This document shows, piece by piece, positions 53,335 through 61,205 of a stretch of DNA of 64,000 bases (positions within the stretch are counted from its first letter, which is position 1; each line of letters opens with the position of its first letter). The position numbers and the translations under genes were made by a program. This DNA is from Streptomyces sp. NBC_00775 (GTDB taxonomy: Bacteria; Actinomycetota; Actinomycetes; Streptomycetales; Streptomycetaceae). Below the pieces are notes generated by a model. It was given only the letters and a program-made list of their open reading frames with translations. It did no database searches and was not told where the DNA came from. The stretch covers positions 496,001-560,000 of the forward strand of contig NZ_CP108938.1 in NCBI RefSeq assembly GCF_036347135.1, written 5' to 3'.

Positions 53335-55096
53335 ACTCCTCGGTGCGGACGGTCAGTCCCGCCGGGGTGCGCGCGAAGGCCGGGGTGAACGGGCCGCCGG
53401 GGCCATGCCGGACGGCGAAGACGTGCAGGTCCTCCGGGGCGCCGGGAGCCGGGTCCGCTTCGAAGGCCGTGGAGGCGACCAGGTGCCGCCAGCCCTCGTC
53501 CGGGTTGCCGTAGCCGCGCGGGTCCGCCGCCAGGGCGAAGGCCGCCTGCTGCTGGGTCGTCTCCGAGCGGGCGTCGAAGTGGTCCGCGCCCTCCGTCGCC
53601 GGGTGGGTCAGCCGGAGGGCACCGGCGGCGGTCACGTCGGCCTCCGCGGTCCTGCGTACCCGGTCGCCGTCGTCCTCGGCGTACGGCATCCCGGCGAGCA
53701 GATACGGCGATCCGTCGAGGCGTTCCACGACGACCGTCACCCACAGGCTCGTGCCGTCCGTGACGTACAGGGACCGAATGTGGCGCAGCACATGATCGCG
53801 GCCGACGACCGGCTTGGTGACCAGCTTGGCCGTCAGGGCGTCGGTGCGCAGATCACGGACCCGGGTCTCGCCCATGGGCCGGCACAGCAGGAAGCCGTCG
53901 GTGACCGGTCCGAAGCCGTGCTGGCGGTTGACCGCGGCGGGCAGGTAGTAGGTGCCCGCCGCCTCGACCAGCGACGGGGTCATCCGGTCGTCGAAGGCCA
54001 CCGAGACGATGCCCGCGCGCAGTTGATGGCGTACGGGGTCCTTCGACGGGGTGCGGTGCCAGCGCGTGGCGTCCTGGATCTGCCAGACCAGCATGAAGGC
54101 GAAGTGGCCGTCGATGCCGCCGTCCTGGTTGACCGCGTGCCGGCCCCAGCGGGTGTCTCCCCGGTAGCGGCCGAGGTCGGCGCCGATGCGGTGGCCGAAG
54201 TAGCGCAGGCCGAGGACGGACTCGAAGCCCGAGTGCTGCTCGCTGTAGCGGGGGCCGCCGTTGTCGTAGCCGCCGGCGGTCAGGCGCGCGTCGATGTAGC
54301 GGGCCAGCGCGTCGCCGTCCTCGGCGAAGATCTCCTCGCCGCTGATCCGGTGGGCCTGCGCGAGGAAGGAGAGGGAGATCGGGCCGTAGTTGTTGTCGTA
54401 GGCGCCGCCGTGCTCCGGGGGGAGAAGGGCGCCCCGGTCCCGTACGCGACGGGCGCGGATTTCGTCGACGTACAGACGCATCGCCCGTGAGTGGACCAGC
54501 TCCCCGTCGGCGGGCGGGAGATGGCGGGCCAGCATCAGGCCGCCGACGACGCAGCCGATGGCCTGGTTTCCGGCCTCCTGCGGGTTGAAGAAGGTCGACT
54601 CGGTCAGCCAGTGCCAGTAACCGCCCGCCAGCTCGACGAGTTCACGGCGCTGTTCGTCGTCGATGAGTCCGTCCGCCGCGTCCAGGACGTTCACCGCCTG
54701 GAGCAGGGCCCACACCGTGCTCGGCCAGTCGCCGATGGGGTGCGCGCCCGCTTCGAGTACGTATCGGGCGTACGGCTCACGCGTGTCGCGTCGCCGGAGG
54801 TTCGGGTAGCCGGGGTTGTCCTCGGTGAAGACCCGTTCGCGCAGATGGAAGGCGAGGCTGCGGTGCACGGCCGCCGGCAGGCGCGGGTCCTTCGCACGCT
54901 GCCAGGCGAGTGCGAGGAGGGAGGTGATGCCCAGTGACGTGTCCCCGATGTCGTCGAGGGCTGCGGGGTGTTCGAGGTTGCCCTCGGGGGTGAGGCGGGC
55001 CAGGGCCTCCTCGGTGACGGCGGCGAGGACGGTGTCGTACGCGGCCGGGTCGTCCGGGAGATCGTGCAGCGGATCGCGCTGGTGGGGAAGATGCAC
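53264..55096 (-). CDS. 610-residue protein of the sugar-uptake operon, function unknown
   Basis: The N-terminal ~330 residues are helical, with aromatic-rich motifs like an (alpha/alpha) toroid lyase or hydrolase (DIGDTSLGITSLLALAWQRAK, then NPQEAGNQAIGCVVGGLMLA, then HGGAYDNNYGPISLSFLAQA, then GGPRYSEQHSGFESVLGLRY). The C-terminal half is beta-rich. This two-part plan resembles heparinase II/III- or alginate-lyase-type proteins, but I recognise no specific family. There is no signal peptide. It starts at a GTG 6 bases after the second permease gene stop, so it is probably the last gene of the importer operon and may process the imported sugar. Confidence 0.65.
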   Translation of the reverse strand: MHLPHQRDPLHDLPDDPAAYDTVLAAVTEEALARLTPEGNLEHPAALDDIGDTSLGITSLLALAWQRAKDPRLPAAVHRSLAFHLRERVFTEDNPGYPNLRRRDTREPYARYVLEAGAHPIGDWPSTVWALLQAVNVLDAADGLIDDEQRRELVELAGGYWHWLTESTFFNPQEAGNQAIGCVVGGLMLARHLPPADGELVHSRAMRLYVDEIRARRVRDRGALLPPEHGGAYDNNYGPISLSFLAQAHRISGEEIFAEDGDALARYIDARLTAGGYDNGGPRYSEQHSGFESVLGLRYFGHRIGADLGRYRGDTRWGRHAVNQDGGIDGHFAFMLVWQIQDATRWHRTPSKDPVRHQLRAGIVSVAFDDRMTPSLVEAAGTYYLPAAVNRQHGFGPVTDGFLLCRPMGETRVRDLRTDALTAKLVTKPVVGRDHVLRHIRSLYVTDGTSLWVTVVVERLDGSPYLLAGMPYAEDDGDRVRRTAEADVTAAGALRLTHPATEGADHFDARSETTQQQAAFALAADPRGYGNPDEGWRHLVASTAFEADPAPGAPEDLHVFAVRHGPGGPFTPAFARTPAGLTVRTEEFTALIGDPAGDARGEPELELQPR

Positions 55097-55102
55097 CGGA
55101 TG

Positions 55103-55990
55103 TCAGCCCTTCATGCCGGAGGTCGCCAGGCCCTCGACCAGCCTCTTCTGGAAGATGAGGAAGCAGATGAGCGTGGGCAGGAGGGCGAGTGTCGACATGG
55201 CGAACATCGCGCCGTACGAGGAGCCGCTGGTCTGGTCCAGGAACAGGGTCAGGCCGAGGGGGACGGTGAACTTGTCGTTCTGCTGAAGGTAGACGAGCTG
55301 GTGGAGGAAGTCGTCGTACGTCCAGATGAAGGTGAAGATCGTGGTGGTGATCAGAGCCGGCTTCATCAGCGGCAGGATGATCTTCCAGTAGATCTGGAAG
55401 GGGTTGGCGCCGTCCATCATGGCCGCGTGGTCGAGCTCGCGCGGGATGGAGCGGATGAACTGGACCATCAGGAAGATGAAGAAGGCGTCCACCGCGAGGA
55501 ACTTCGGGACGATCAGCGGCAGGTAGGTGTTGATCCAGGTCAGGTTGTAGAAGATCGTGTACTGCGGGATCAGGACGGCCTGCGTGGGCAGCATCAGCGT
55601 GCCGAGCATCAGGCCGAACCAGATCTTCTTGCCGCGGAACTCGAAGCGCGCGAAGGCGTAGGCGGCCAGCGAGCAGGAGATCACGTTTCCGATCACCGCG
55701 CCGATCGTGACGATCAGCGAGTTGGTGATGTAGAGGGAGAAGGAGTTGCCGGAGCCGCTCCAGCCCTCGGAGTAGTTCTCCGGGCGCAGCTTGGCCGGGA
55801 TGATTCCCGGGTGGGTGAAGATGTCGGTGTCGGGCTTGAGCGAACTGCTCAGCATCCACAGCAGCGGATACAGCATGACGATCGCCACGCCGATGAGCAG
55901 GGTGTGGATGAGGATGCGCCGGGAGCCGGTGGCCGAGCGCAGCTTCTGAAGCGGCGACAGCGACGAACGGGGCGGGGTGATGGCGGACAT
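55103..55990 (-). CDS. Sugar ABC transporter permease (MalG-type)
   Basis: This 295-residue inner-membrane protein has six predicted helices, beginning LIHTLLIGVAIVMLYPLLWMLSSSLK. The ATPase-contacting EAA-type loop reads ELDHAAMMDGANPFQIYWKIILPLMKPA. It belongs to the carbohydrate-uptake CUT1 group. It lies 36 bases after the partner permease gene and before the unknown 610-residue gene. No ATPase gene is present, as expected where the shared MsiK-type ATPase is encoded elsewhere. Confidence 0.9.
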   Translation of the reverse strand: MSAITPPRSSLSPLQKLRSATGSRRILIHTLLIGVAIVMLYPLLWMLSSSLKPDTDIFTHPGIIPAKLRPENYSEGWSGSGNSFSLYITNSLIVTIGAVIGNVISCSLAAYAFARFEFRGKKIWFGLMLGTLMLPTQAVLIPQYTIFYNLTWINTYLPLIVPKFLAVDAFFIFLMVQFIRSIPRELDHAAMMDGANPFQIYWKIILPLMKPALITTTIFTFIWTYDDFLHQLVYLQQNDKFTVPLGLTLFLDQTSGSSYGAMFAMSTLALLPTLICFLIFQKRLVEGLATSGMKG

Positions 55991-56026
55991 GGTGGGAAGG
56001 ACTCCTCGCTCAGACGTCAGGCGGCG

Positions 56027-57004
56027 TTAGTCGTCGTAATGGACCCAGTAGCGGCTGGCGATGAAGTTGACCGCCGTGAAGCCTGCGATGACCAGGAACA
56101 GCACCCAGGCGAGGGCCGAGGCGTATCCCATCTGGAGGTCGGTGAAGCCCTTCTTGTACAGGTAGAGGGAGTACAGCATGGTCGAGTTGAGCGGCCCGCC
56201 GGTGCCGTTGCTGACCACGTACGCCGGGGTGAACGTCTTGAACGCGTCGATGATCTGCAGGACGACGTTGAAGAAGACGATCGGGGTCAGCAGCGGCAGG
56301 GTGATGCGGAAGAACCGGGTGACGGGCCTGGCGCCGTCGATCTCGGCCGCCTCGTACACATCCTTCGGCAGCTGCTTCAGACCGGCGAGGAAGATGACCA
56401 TCGGGGTGCCGAACTGCCAGACGGCCAGCAGGATGAGGGTGTAGATCGCGGTGTCGGGGCTGGAGATCCAGTCCTGACCCTTGATGCCGAACCAGCCGAG
56501 GAAGTCGTTGAAGAGCCCGTCGCCGCCGAAGACCTGCCGCCACACGATGGCGATGGCCACCGCACCGCCGAGCAGCGAGGGCAGGTAGAAGGCGGCCCGG
56601 TAGAGGCCGATGCCCTTCAGGTCGCGGTTGAGGAGCATCGCGACGCCGAGGGCGAGCGCCAGCTTCAGCGGAACGGAGACCACGACGTACAGGAGCGTGG
56701 CGTGCACCGAGTCCCAGAACACCGGGTCGTCGGTGAACATCCGGGTGTAGTTCTCGGTGCCGACCCACTTGGCGGGAGACAGCAGGTCGAAGTCGGTGAA
56801 CGACAGGTAGAGGGAGTCGAGCATCGGGTAGATCGTCAGCCCGAACAGGCCGACGAACCACGGGGCCAGGAAGAGGTACGGCCACCAGCCTCCACCGCGC
56901 CGTCTGGCAGCGCGGCGACGCATCCGTTCACGCTCGCGCTGGTCGGACGGGGTCGCGGGAGCCGTCGGCTCCTTGACGACCGCGTCGGTCTCGGTGGTGG
57001 TCAT
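56027..57004 (-). CDS. Sugar ABC transporter permease (MalF-type)
   Basis: This 325-residue inner-membrane protein has six core helices after a basic N-terminus (RERERMRRRAARRRGGG). The EAA-type loop reads DVYEAAEIDGARPVTRFFRITLPLL. It pairs with the downstream MalG-type permease. The ATG at 57004 is chosen because GGGAG lies 6 bases upstream; the ATG 6 bases earlier would abut that site. The gap to the binding-protein gene is 62 bases. Confidence 0.9.
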   Translation of the reverse strand: MTTTETDAVVKEPTAPATPSDQRERERMRRRAARRRGGGWWPYLFLAPWFVGLFGLTIYPMLDSLYLSFTDFDLLSPAKWVGTENYTRMFTDDPVFWDSVHATLLYVVVSVPLKLALALGVAMLLNRDLKGIGLYRAAFYLPSLLGGAVAIAIVWRQVFGGDGLFNDFLGWFGIKGQDWISSPDTAIYTLILLAVWQFGTPMVIFLAGLKQLPKDVYEAAEIDGARPVTRFFRITLPLLTPIVFFNVVLQIIDAFKTFTPAYVVSNGTGGPLNSTMLYSLYLYKKGFTDLQMGYASALAWVLFLVIAGFTAVNFIASRYWVHYDD

Positions 57005-57066
57005 GCTCATCTCCCTGGCCCTTTCCCGGTCCTTCTGTGCACCGCGGCCCACAGCCGCGCCGACGC

Positions 57067-58398
57067 CTACTGCGACAGAATCGATCCCGCCTGGTCGAAG
57101 AACGCGGTCAGCTGCGCCTTGATGGACTTCTTGCCGAAGGCGATGGCGAGGTTGGACTGGAACAGCAGGTCCCAGATCTGGTCGGCGCCGTTCGGCGGCG
57201 GCTGGGGGGCGGCCAGCGCGTCGGTCGCCTTGGCGACCCGCTTGGAGATGTAGTCGGCGATGTCCATGGACTTCTTGTCCGTGTCCGACAGACCGGCGGC
57301 TATGAGGGAGCGGGCCTTCTCGGTCGGCGGGATGCCGCGCAGCAGCTGCATGTCCTTGATAGCCGTCGCGTCCTGGGCGAAGTAGCTCATGATCTTCACC
57401 GAGTCGGCGATGTGCTTGCTGGCCTTGGTGGCGCTCAGCAGGACACCGCCGTTGACGAAGTTACCCTCACGGGCGCCGGACCAGTCGCCCTTCGGGGTGG
57501 GCAGGAAGTCCAGGACCGCGTCGGTGATCGCGCCGCCCGCGCCGTAGACACCGGAGTCGAAGGTGAACAGGGTCTTGCCGATGACCACGCCGTTCTTGGT
57601 GAGGTCGTTGTGCGCGGCCGAGGTGATCGCGGCCGGCGGGGACGCCTTGTCCTTGCGCATCTCGGCCCAGAACTCCCACCACTCCTGGAGGGTGTCCGCG
57701 GTGAAGCCGAGCTTCTTGCCGTCCGTGGCGAAGAAGGTCTGGCCCTTCTCCCGGGCGAACACCTCGAACGCCTGGAGGGTGCCGCCACCGCCGTCGTCGA
57801 CGCCGAACTGCTTGCCGCCGCTCTTCTTGTTGACGTCGACCGCGACCTTCTTCAGGTCGGCCCAGGTCCACTCGCGGTCCGGCAGCTCCAGGCCCAGCTT
57901 CTTCAGGCCGGTGACGTTGACCGTGAGGATGTTGACGCCAATGCCGGACGGCACGCCGTACAGCTTGCCGTCGACCGTGCCGGCCGCGAGGAGCGTCTTG
58001 GAGAAGCCGGTCAGGTCCAGGGACTTGCCGACGTACTCGTCGATCGGGGCGAGGACACCCTTGCGGGCGTACTGCGCCACCAGCGCGGTGTCCATCTGGA
58101 GCAGGTCGGGGGCGCTGCCGCCGGCCACGTTGGTGTTGAACCGGTCGAAGTAGCCGTCGTAGCCGGAGTAGCGCTCTTCGATCTTGATCTTCGAGTTGCT
58201 CTTCTGGAACGTCGCGAGCGCCTTCTTGTAGGCGTTGTGACGGTCGTCGCTGCCCCACCACGTCATGGTCAGCTTGGAGCTGGTGCTGCCGGCGCCGGTG
58301 CCTCCGCCGCAGGCGCTCAGCGAGCCGCCGAGCGCGCCGGCAACGGCGAGTCCGCTCGCGGTGCGGAAAAGGGTTCTGCGCGAGATCTGGTGACCCAC
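57067..58398 (-). CDS. Sugar ABC transporter binding lipoprotein
   Basis: The 443-residue extracellular solute-binding protein (family 1) has a twin-arginine plus lipoprotein signal (SRRTLFRTASGLAVAG, lipobox LSAC), then KLTMTWWGSDDRHNAYKKAL, SNSKIKIEERYSGYDGYFDRF and DLLQMDTALVAQYARKGVLAPID. The start is GTG 58398 with GGAGG 6 bases upstream. It is the first gene of the importer operon (with two permeases and the 610-residue gene). The 271-base region upstream holds an AAGCGCTT site. The sugar is not known; the nearby GlcNAc-type kinase suggests an amino sugar or related ligand. Confidence 0.9.
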   Translation of the reverse strand: MGHQISRRTLFRTASGLAVAGALGGSLSACGGGTGAGSTSSKLTMTWWGSDDRHNAYKKALATFQKSNSKIKIEERYSGYDGYFDRFNTNVAGGSAPDLLQMDTALVAQYARKGVLAPIDEYVGKSLDLTGFSKTLLAAGTVDGKLYGVPSGIGVNILTVNVTGLKKLGLELPDREWTWADLKKVAVDVNKKSGGKQFGVDDGGGGTLQAFEVFAREKGQTFFATDGKKLGFTADTLQEWWEFWAEMRKDKASPPAAITSAAHNDLTKNGVVIGKTLFTFDSGVYGAGGAITDAVLDFLPTPKGDWSGAREGNFVNGGVLLSATKASKHIADSVKIMSYFAQDATAIKDMQLLRGIPPTEKARSLIAAGLSDTDKKSMDIADYISKRVAKATDALAAPQPPPNGADQIWDLLFQSNLAIAFGKKSIKAQLTAFFDQAGSILSQ

Positions 58399-58621
58399 CG
58401 GGTCCTCCCTGGATGTGCGTGATGGAATTCCCGGCCAGTCGCTGCGGGCACGGGTGCGTCCTTCTCGGAATGCGCCTCCCGGGGCACGGCCTCGCCCGGC
58501 CGCACCATCCTGACGGGTGGGATCCCCGGCCACCATGGCCGTCGTCACGCGAGCACGCCCTCGCGTGGCTGCCGTACGTCTCGTACGGGCGGGACGCTCA
58601 CCCCAAGTCGGCGTCCCGGCC

Positions 58622-58638
58622 AACTTAGAAAGCGCTTG
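58622..58638. promoter_or_regulatory. AAGCGCTT operator-like site and possible -10 box before the importer operon
   Basis: An AAGCGCTT palindrome at 58630-58637 adjoins TAAGTT on the minus strand (58622-58627), which could be a -10 box for the importer operon. No good -35 is found at the right distance. The same core occurs at 37759-37766. Confidence 0.4.
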
Positions 58639-58669
58639 TCCGGACATTGGCAGACCGAGTCGGAGGCCG

Positions 58670-59812
58670 TCAATCCTTCGTCTGCGCGGCCTCGGTCACG
58701 GTTTGGACTCCCCGGGCGACCGCGAGCCGGGCGGCGCCCACGACGGTGCCGAAGTCCCCGACCGTGCTGCTGACCACCTCGGTGGGCCAGCTCAGCCGCT
58801 CCAGTTCGGCCCGCACACCCGGCAGGAGCTGCGGGTCCGCGCCGGTACTGCCCCCCAGCACGATCAGTCCCGGGTCCAGCACGGCGACCACGGCGGCGGC
58901 GAGCCGGCCGATGTCCGCGGCATGGCGGCCGACGACAGCCCGGGCCGTGGCCCGGCCCTCTCCGGCGAGGGCGAAGAGCCGCTCGGCCGTGCGGGGGCAC
59001 GGCCCGTCGGCGTTCTGCCAGGCCTCCGCGGCCCGGCGCAGCAGGGAGCGTGCGCCGATGTACTCCTCCAGGGCCTCCTGGCGCGGCTCGCGGCCCTCGT
59101 CCCAGGGGTAGGGCAGACGGGCCAGCTCTCCGGCGGCGCCGTTCGCCCCGCGCAGCACCTGACCCCCGACGACGATGCCGAGGCCGATACCCACGCCGAT
59201 CCGCAGATAGCCGAAGGTGTGGCGGCCGCGGGCGGCACCCTCGTGCAGCTCCGCGAGCGCCGCGCAGTTGACGTTGTTCTCTAGGTGGACGGGAACACCC
59301 GGCGGCAGCGCGACGGCCATGGCGTCGAAGACGGGGCCGGCCTTGGCGGTCGCGGGGCGCACACGGGCGCCCTCCTCCTGCCCGGTGACGTCGCCGACGG
59401 CGACGACGATGGTGCGCAGCGGGGTGTCGGCGGGCAGCGCGACGAGGGCCTCGCGTACGACGGCGGCGGCGTCCGCGCGGGAGCCGGTGGCCTGGGCGAG
59501 CAGGGTGCCGTCCAGGGCGCAGCCGCGTACCCGGGTGAGCGCGGGGCCGAGGTCGACGGCGAGCACGGCCCCGGCGGCCGCTCCGAGACGGTAGACGGCG
59601 GCGGAGCGGCCCGTGCCGCTGGACGCGGTGCCGGAATGCGCGGCGAGCCGGGCGCTCTCCAGTTCCGAGACGGCGGAGGACACCGTCGGCTTGGACAGGC
59701 CCGCCAGGCTCGCGAGCTGCGGCCGGGTCGCACTGCCCGCCTGGGCCAGCACGGCGAAGACCGTGCTCGCGCTCTCGGTCAGGCGGGTGGCTTCCGCCAC
59801 GCCATGTTCCAC
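58670..59812 (-). CDS. ROK-family transcriptional repressor
   Basis: The 380-residue protein has an N-terminal winged helix (VFAVLAQAGSATRPQLASLAGLSKPTVSSAVSELES) and a C-terminal ROK sugar-kinase-like domain (VLAVDLGPALTRVRGCALDG, then HLENNVNCAALAELHEGAA, then GYLRIGVGIGLGIVVGG, then VLGGSTGADPQLLPGV). The usual CxCGxxGC zinc motif is absent; the region reads GANGAAGELARLPYPWDEG. The GTG at 59812 has GGGGGA 4 bases upstream. It is upstream of the importer operon on the same strand and divergent from the sugar kinase, with a palindrome over that gene's promoter, so it is the likely local repressor. Confidence 0.88.
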   Translation of the reverse strand: MEHGVAEATRLTESASTVFAVLAQAGSATRPQLASLAGLSKPTVSSAVSELESARLAAHSGTASSGTGRSAAVYRLGAAAGAVLAVDLGPALTRVRGCALDGTLLAQATGSRADAAAVVREALVALPADTPLRTIVVAVGDVTGQEEGARVRPATAKAGPVFDAMAVALPPGVPVHLENNVNCAALAELHEGAARGRHTFGYLRIGVGIGLGIVVGGQVLRGANGAAGELARLPYPWDEGREPRQEALEEYIGARSLLRRAAEAWQNADGPCPRTAERLFALAGEGRATARAVVGRHAADIGRLAAAVVAVLDPGLIVLGGSTGADPQLLPGVRAELERLSWPTEVVSSTVGDFGTVVGAARLAVARGVQTVTEAAQTKD

Positions 59813-60115
59813 AGTTCCCCCACACGGGTCGAGGGCCGCGCTCCCAGGTCGATCGGCTCCGGGGATGCGGCGATGGATTGCCCTGACGTCACGCGTTTCC
59901 CGCCCCACGGCGGCCCGGACGGTCGTCCCGGTGGTCGAGTGCGCGATGCCTCTTGACGCACCATACTTCGTTAGTTAGTTTCCTAACGAACTTCACGGTA
60001 CTCGCCTGCCGTGCTCCGTCAGAGGCCCGTCCCGGGGCTTCCCTAGTTCTTCTGCCCCCTGTCCAGACACGGTTCGCCCGCCGTCGCGGCTCACTGCAAC
60101 GACGAAAGAGGATCC
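59813..60115. other. Divergent regulatory region, 303 bases
   Basis: This is the region between the ROK repressor and sugar kinase starts. Apart from the promoter and operator annotated at 59953-59990, and GAAAGAGG before the kinase start, I see no further gene or structure. Confidence 0.6.
59953..59990 (+). promoter_or_regulatory. Promoter TTGACG-N17-TAGTTT with overlapping ROK-type operator
   Basis: TTGACG at 59953-59958 and TAGTTT at 59976-59981 are 17 bases apart. The inverted repeat TTCGTTAG-N8-CTAACGAA (59967-59990) covers the -10 box. GTTAG/CTAAC arms are typical of ROK repressor sites. The ROK gene is divergent, so this should control the sugar kinase and perhaps the repressor itself. 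Confidence 0.7.
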
Positions 60116-61024
60116 GTGCAGGACGCACCCCCCTCGTGCCCCATCGTGGTCGGTATCGACGTGGGCGGCACGAAGACCCATCTCCGCGCGGTGGCCGAGG
60201 ACGGCACGGTCACCGATCACCTCCGTACGAGCAGCGGCTGGCGGCCGCACGACCCCGAGGCCGCCGCCGCCTGGCTGGCCGCGCTGGTCCATGAGGCCCT
60301 GCCGGCCGGCACCCGTCCGTCCGCCGTCGCCGTGGGCGGGCACGCCTGCGAGACACCCCGCCAGTGCGCCGGGATCCGTGTCGCGCTCCGGGAGCTTCTC
60401 GATGTGCCCGCGCTCGTCGTCGGCGACGCCGAACTCCTGGTCCCCGCCGCGGGCCTGGACAAGGGCGTCGGTCTGGTCGCCGGTACCGGCTCGGTGGCGG
60501 TGGGCCGGCTCTCCGACGGCAGCCCCGTTCAGGTCGGTGGCTGGGGTGCGGTGCTCGGCGACGAGGGCGGCTCGGCCGGTCTCGTCCGTGAGGCGGCGCG
60601 CACCGCGTGGGCCGCGCACGATCGCGGCGAGGACCCGGACGAGCTGGCCCTGGGACTCATCGCCGCGTTCGGGGTGAGCGAAGTGCCCGCCCTCGGCGCG
60701 GCGTTGGAGAGCGCCACGGACGTCTCGGCCGAGTGGGGCCGGCACGCGCCGGTCGTGTTCGCCGCCGCCGGGGCGGGCTCGGCCCTCGCCCGCCAGGTCA
60801 TAGCCGAGGGCGGACGATCCCTCGCCACGCTCGTCGTACGACTCGCCCAACGCGGGGTCGCCGTCGACGACGTCGTCGTGGCCGGCAGTACCGTGCTCGC
60901 CCAACCCGCCCTGTACGACGCCTTCGCGGCATGGCTGGCCGAGGCCGTCCCGGGGGCGCGACCGAGGCCCCTGCGGGTGCCGCCGGTCGAAGGGGCCGTG
61001 TCGCTGGCCCGTTCACTCGTATGA
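60116..61024 (+). CDS. BadF/BadG-type N-acetylglucosamine kinase-like protein
   Basis: The 302-residue ASKHA-fold sugar kinase begins VVGIDVGGTKTHLRAV (phosphate-1 loop) and has LDKGVGLVAGTGSVAVGR (phosphate-2 with GTGS), GGWGAVLGDEGGSAGLVREA (the GDEGS pattern of GlcNAc kinases) and VVVAGSTVLAQPALYDAF (adenosine site). It should phosphorylate N-acetylglucosamine or a similar sugar. The GTG at 60116 follows GAAAGAGG. It is divergent from the ROK repressor, under a TTGACG/TAGTTT promoter with a palindromic operator, next to the sugar importer it probably serves. Confidence 0.86.
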   Translation: MQDAPPSCPIVVGIDVGGTKTHLRAVAEDGTVTDHLRTSSGWRPHDPEAAAAWLAALVHEALPAGTRPSAVAVGGHACETPRQCAGIRVALRELLDVPALVVGDAELLVPAAGLDKGVGLVAGTGSVAVGRLSDGSPVQVGGWGAVLGDEGGSAGLVREAARTAWAAHDRGEDPDELALGLIAAFGVSEVPALGAALESATDVSAEWGRHAPVVFAAAGAGSALARQVIAEGGRSLATLVVRLAQRGVAVDDVVVAGSTVLAQPALYDAFAAWLAEAVPGARPRPLRVPPVEGAVSLARSLV

Positions 61025-61205
61025 CACGTCTCGGACGCCGAGCCATACCCAGCCCGACATGACTCGGCCGTAGATCTTCGCTCGTACGACACATCCTCGC
61101 CACGGGGCACCTGCGACTCACGCGTCTCACCTGCCTCCTGGCGTTCGGTTGCTCGAACGACCTCCTACCGGCCGCACGGCCGAAGAACTCAAGAGAGGCA
61201 CACCC

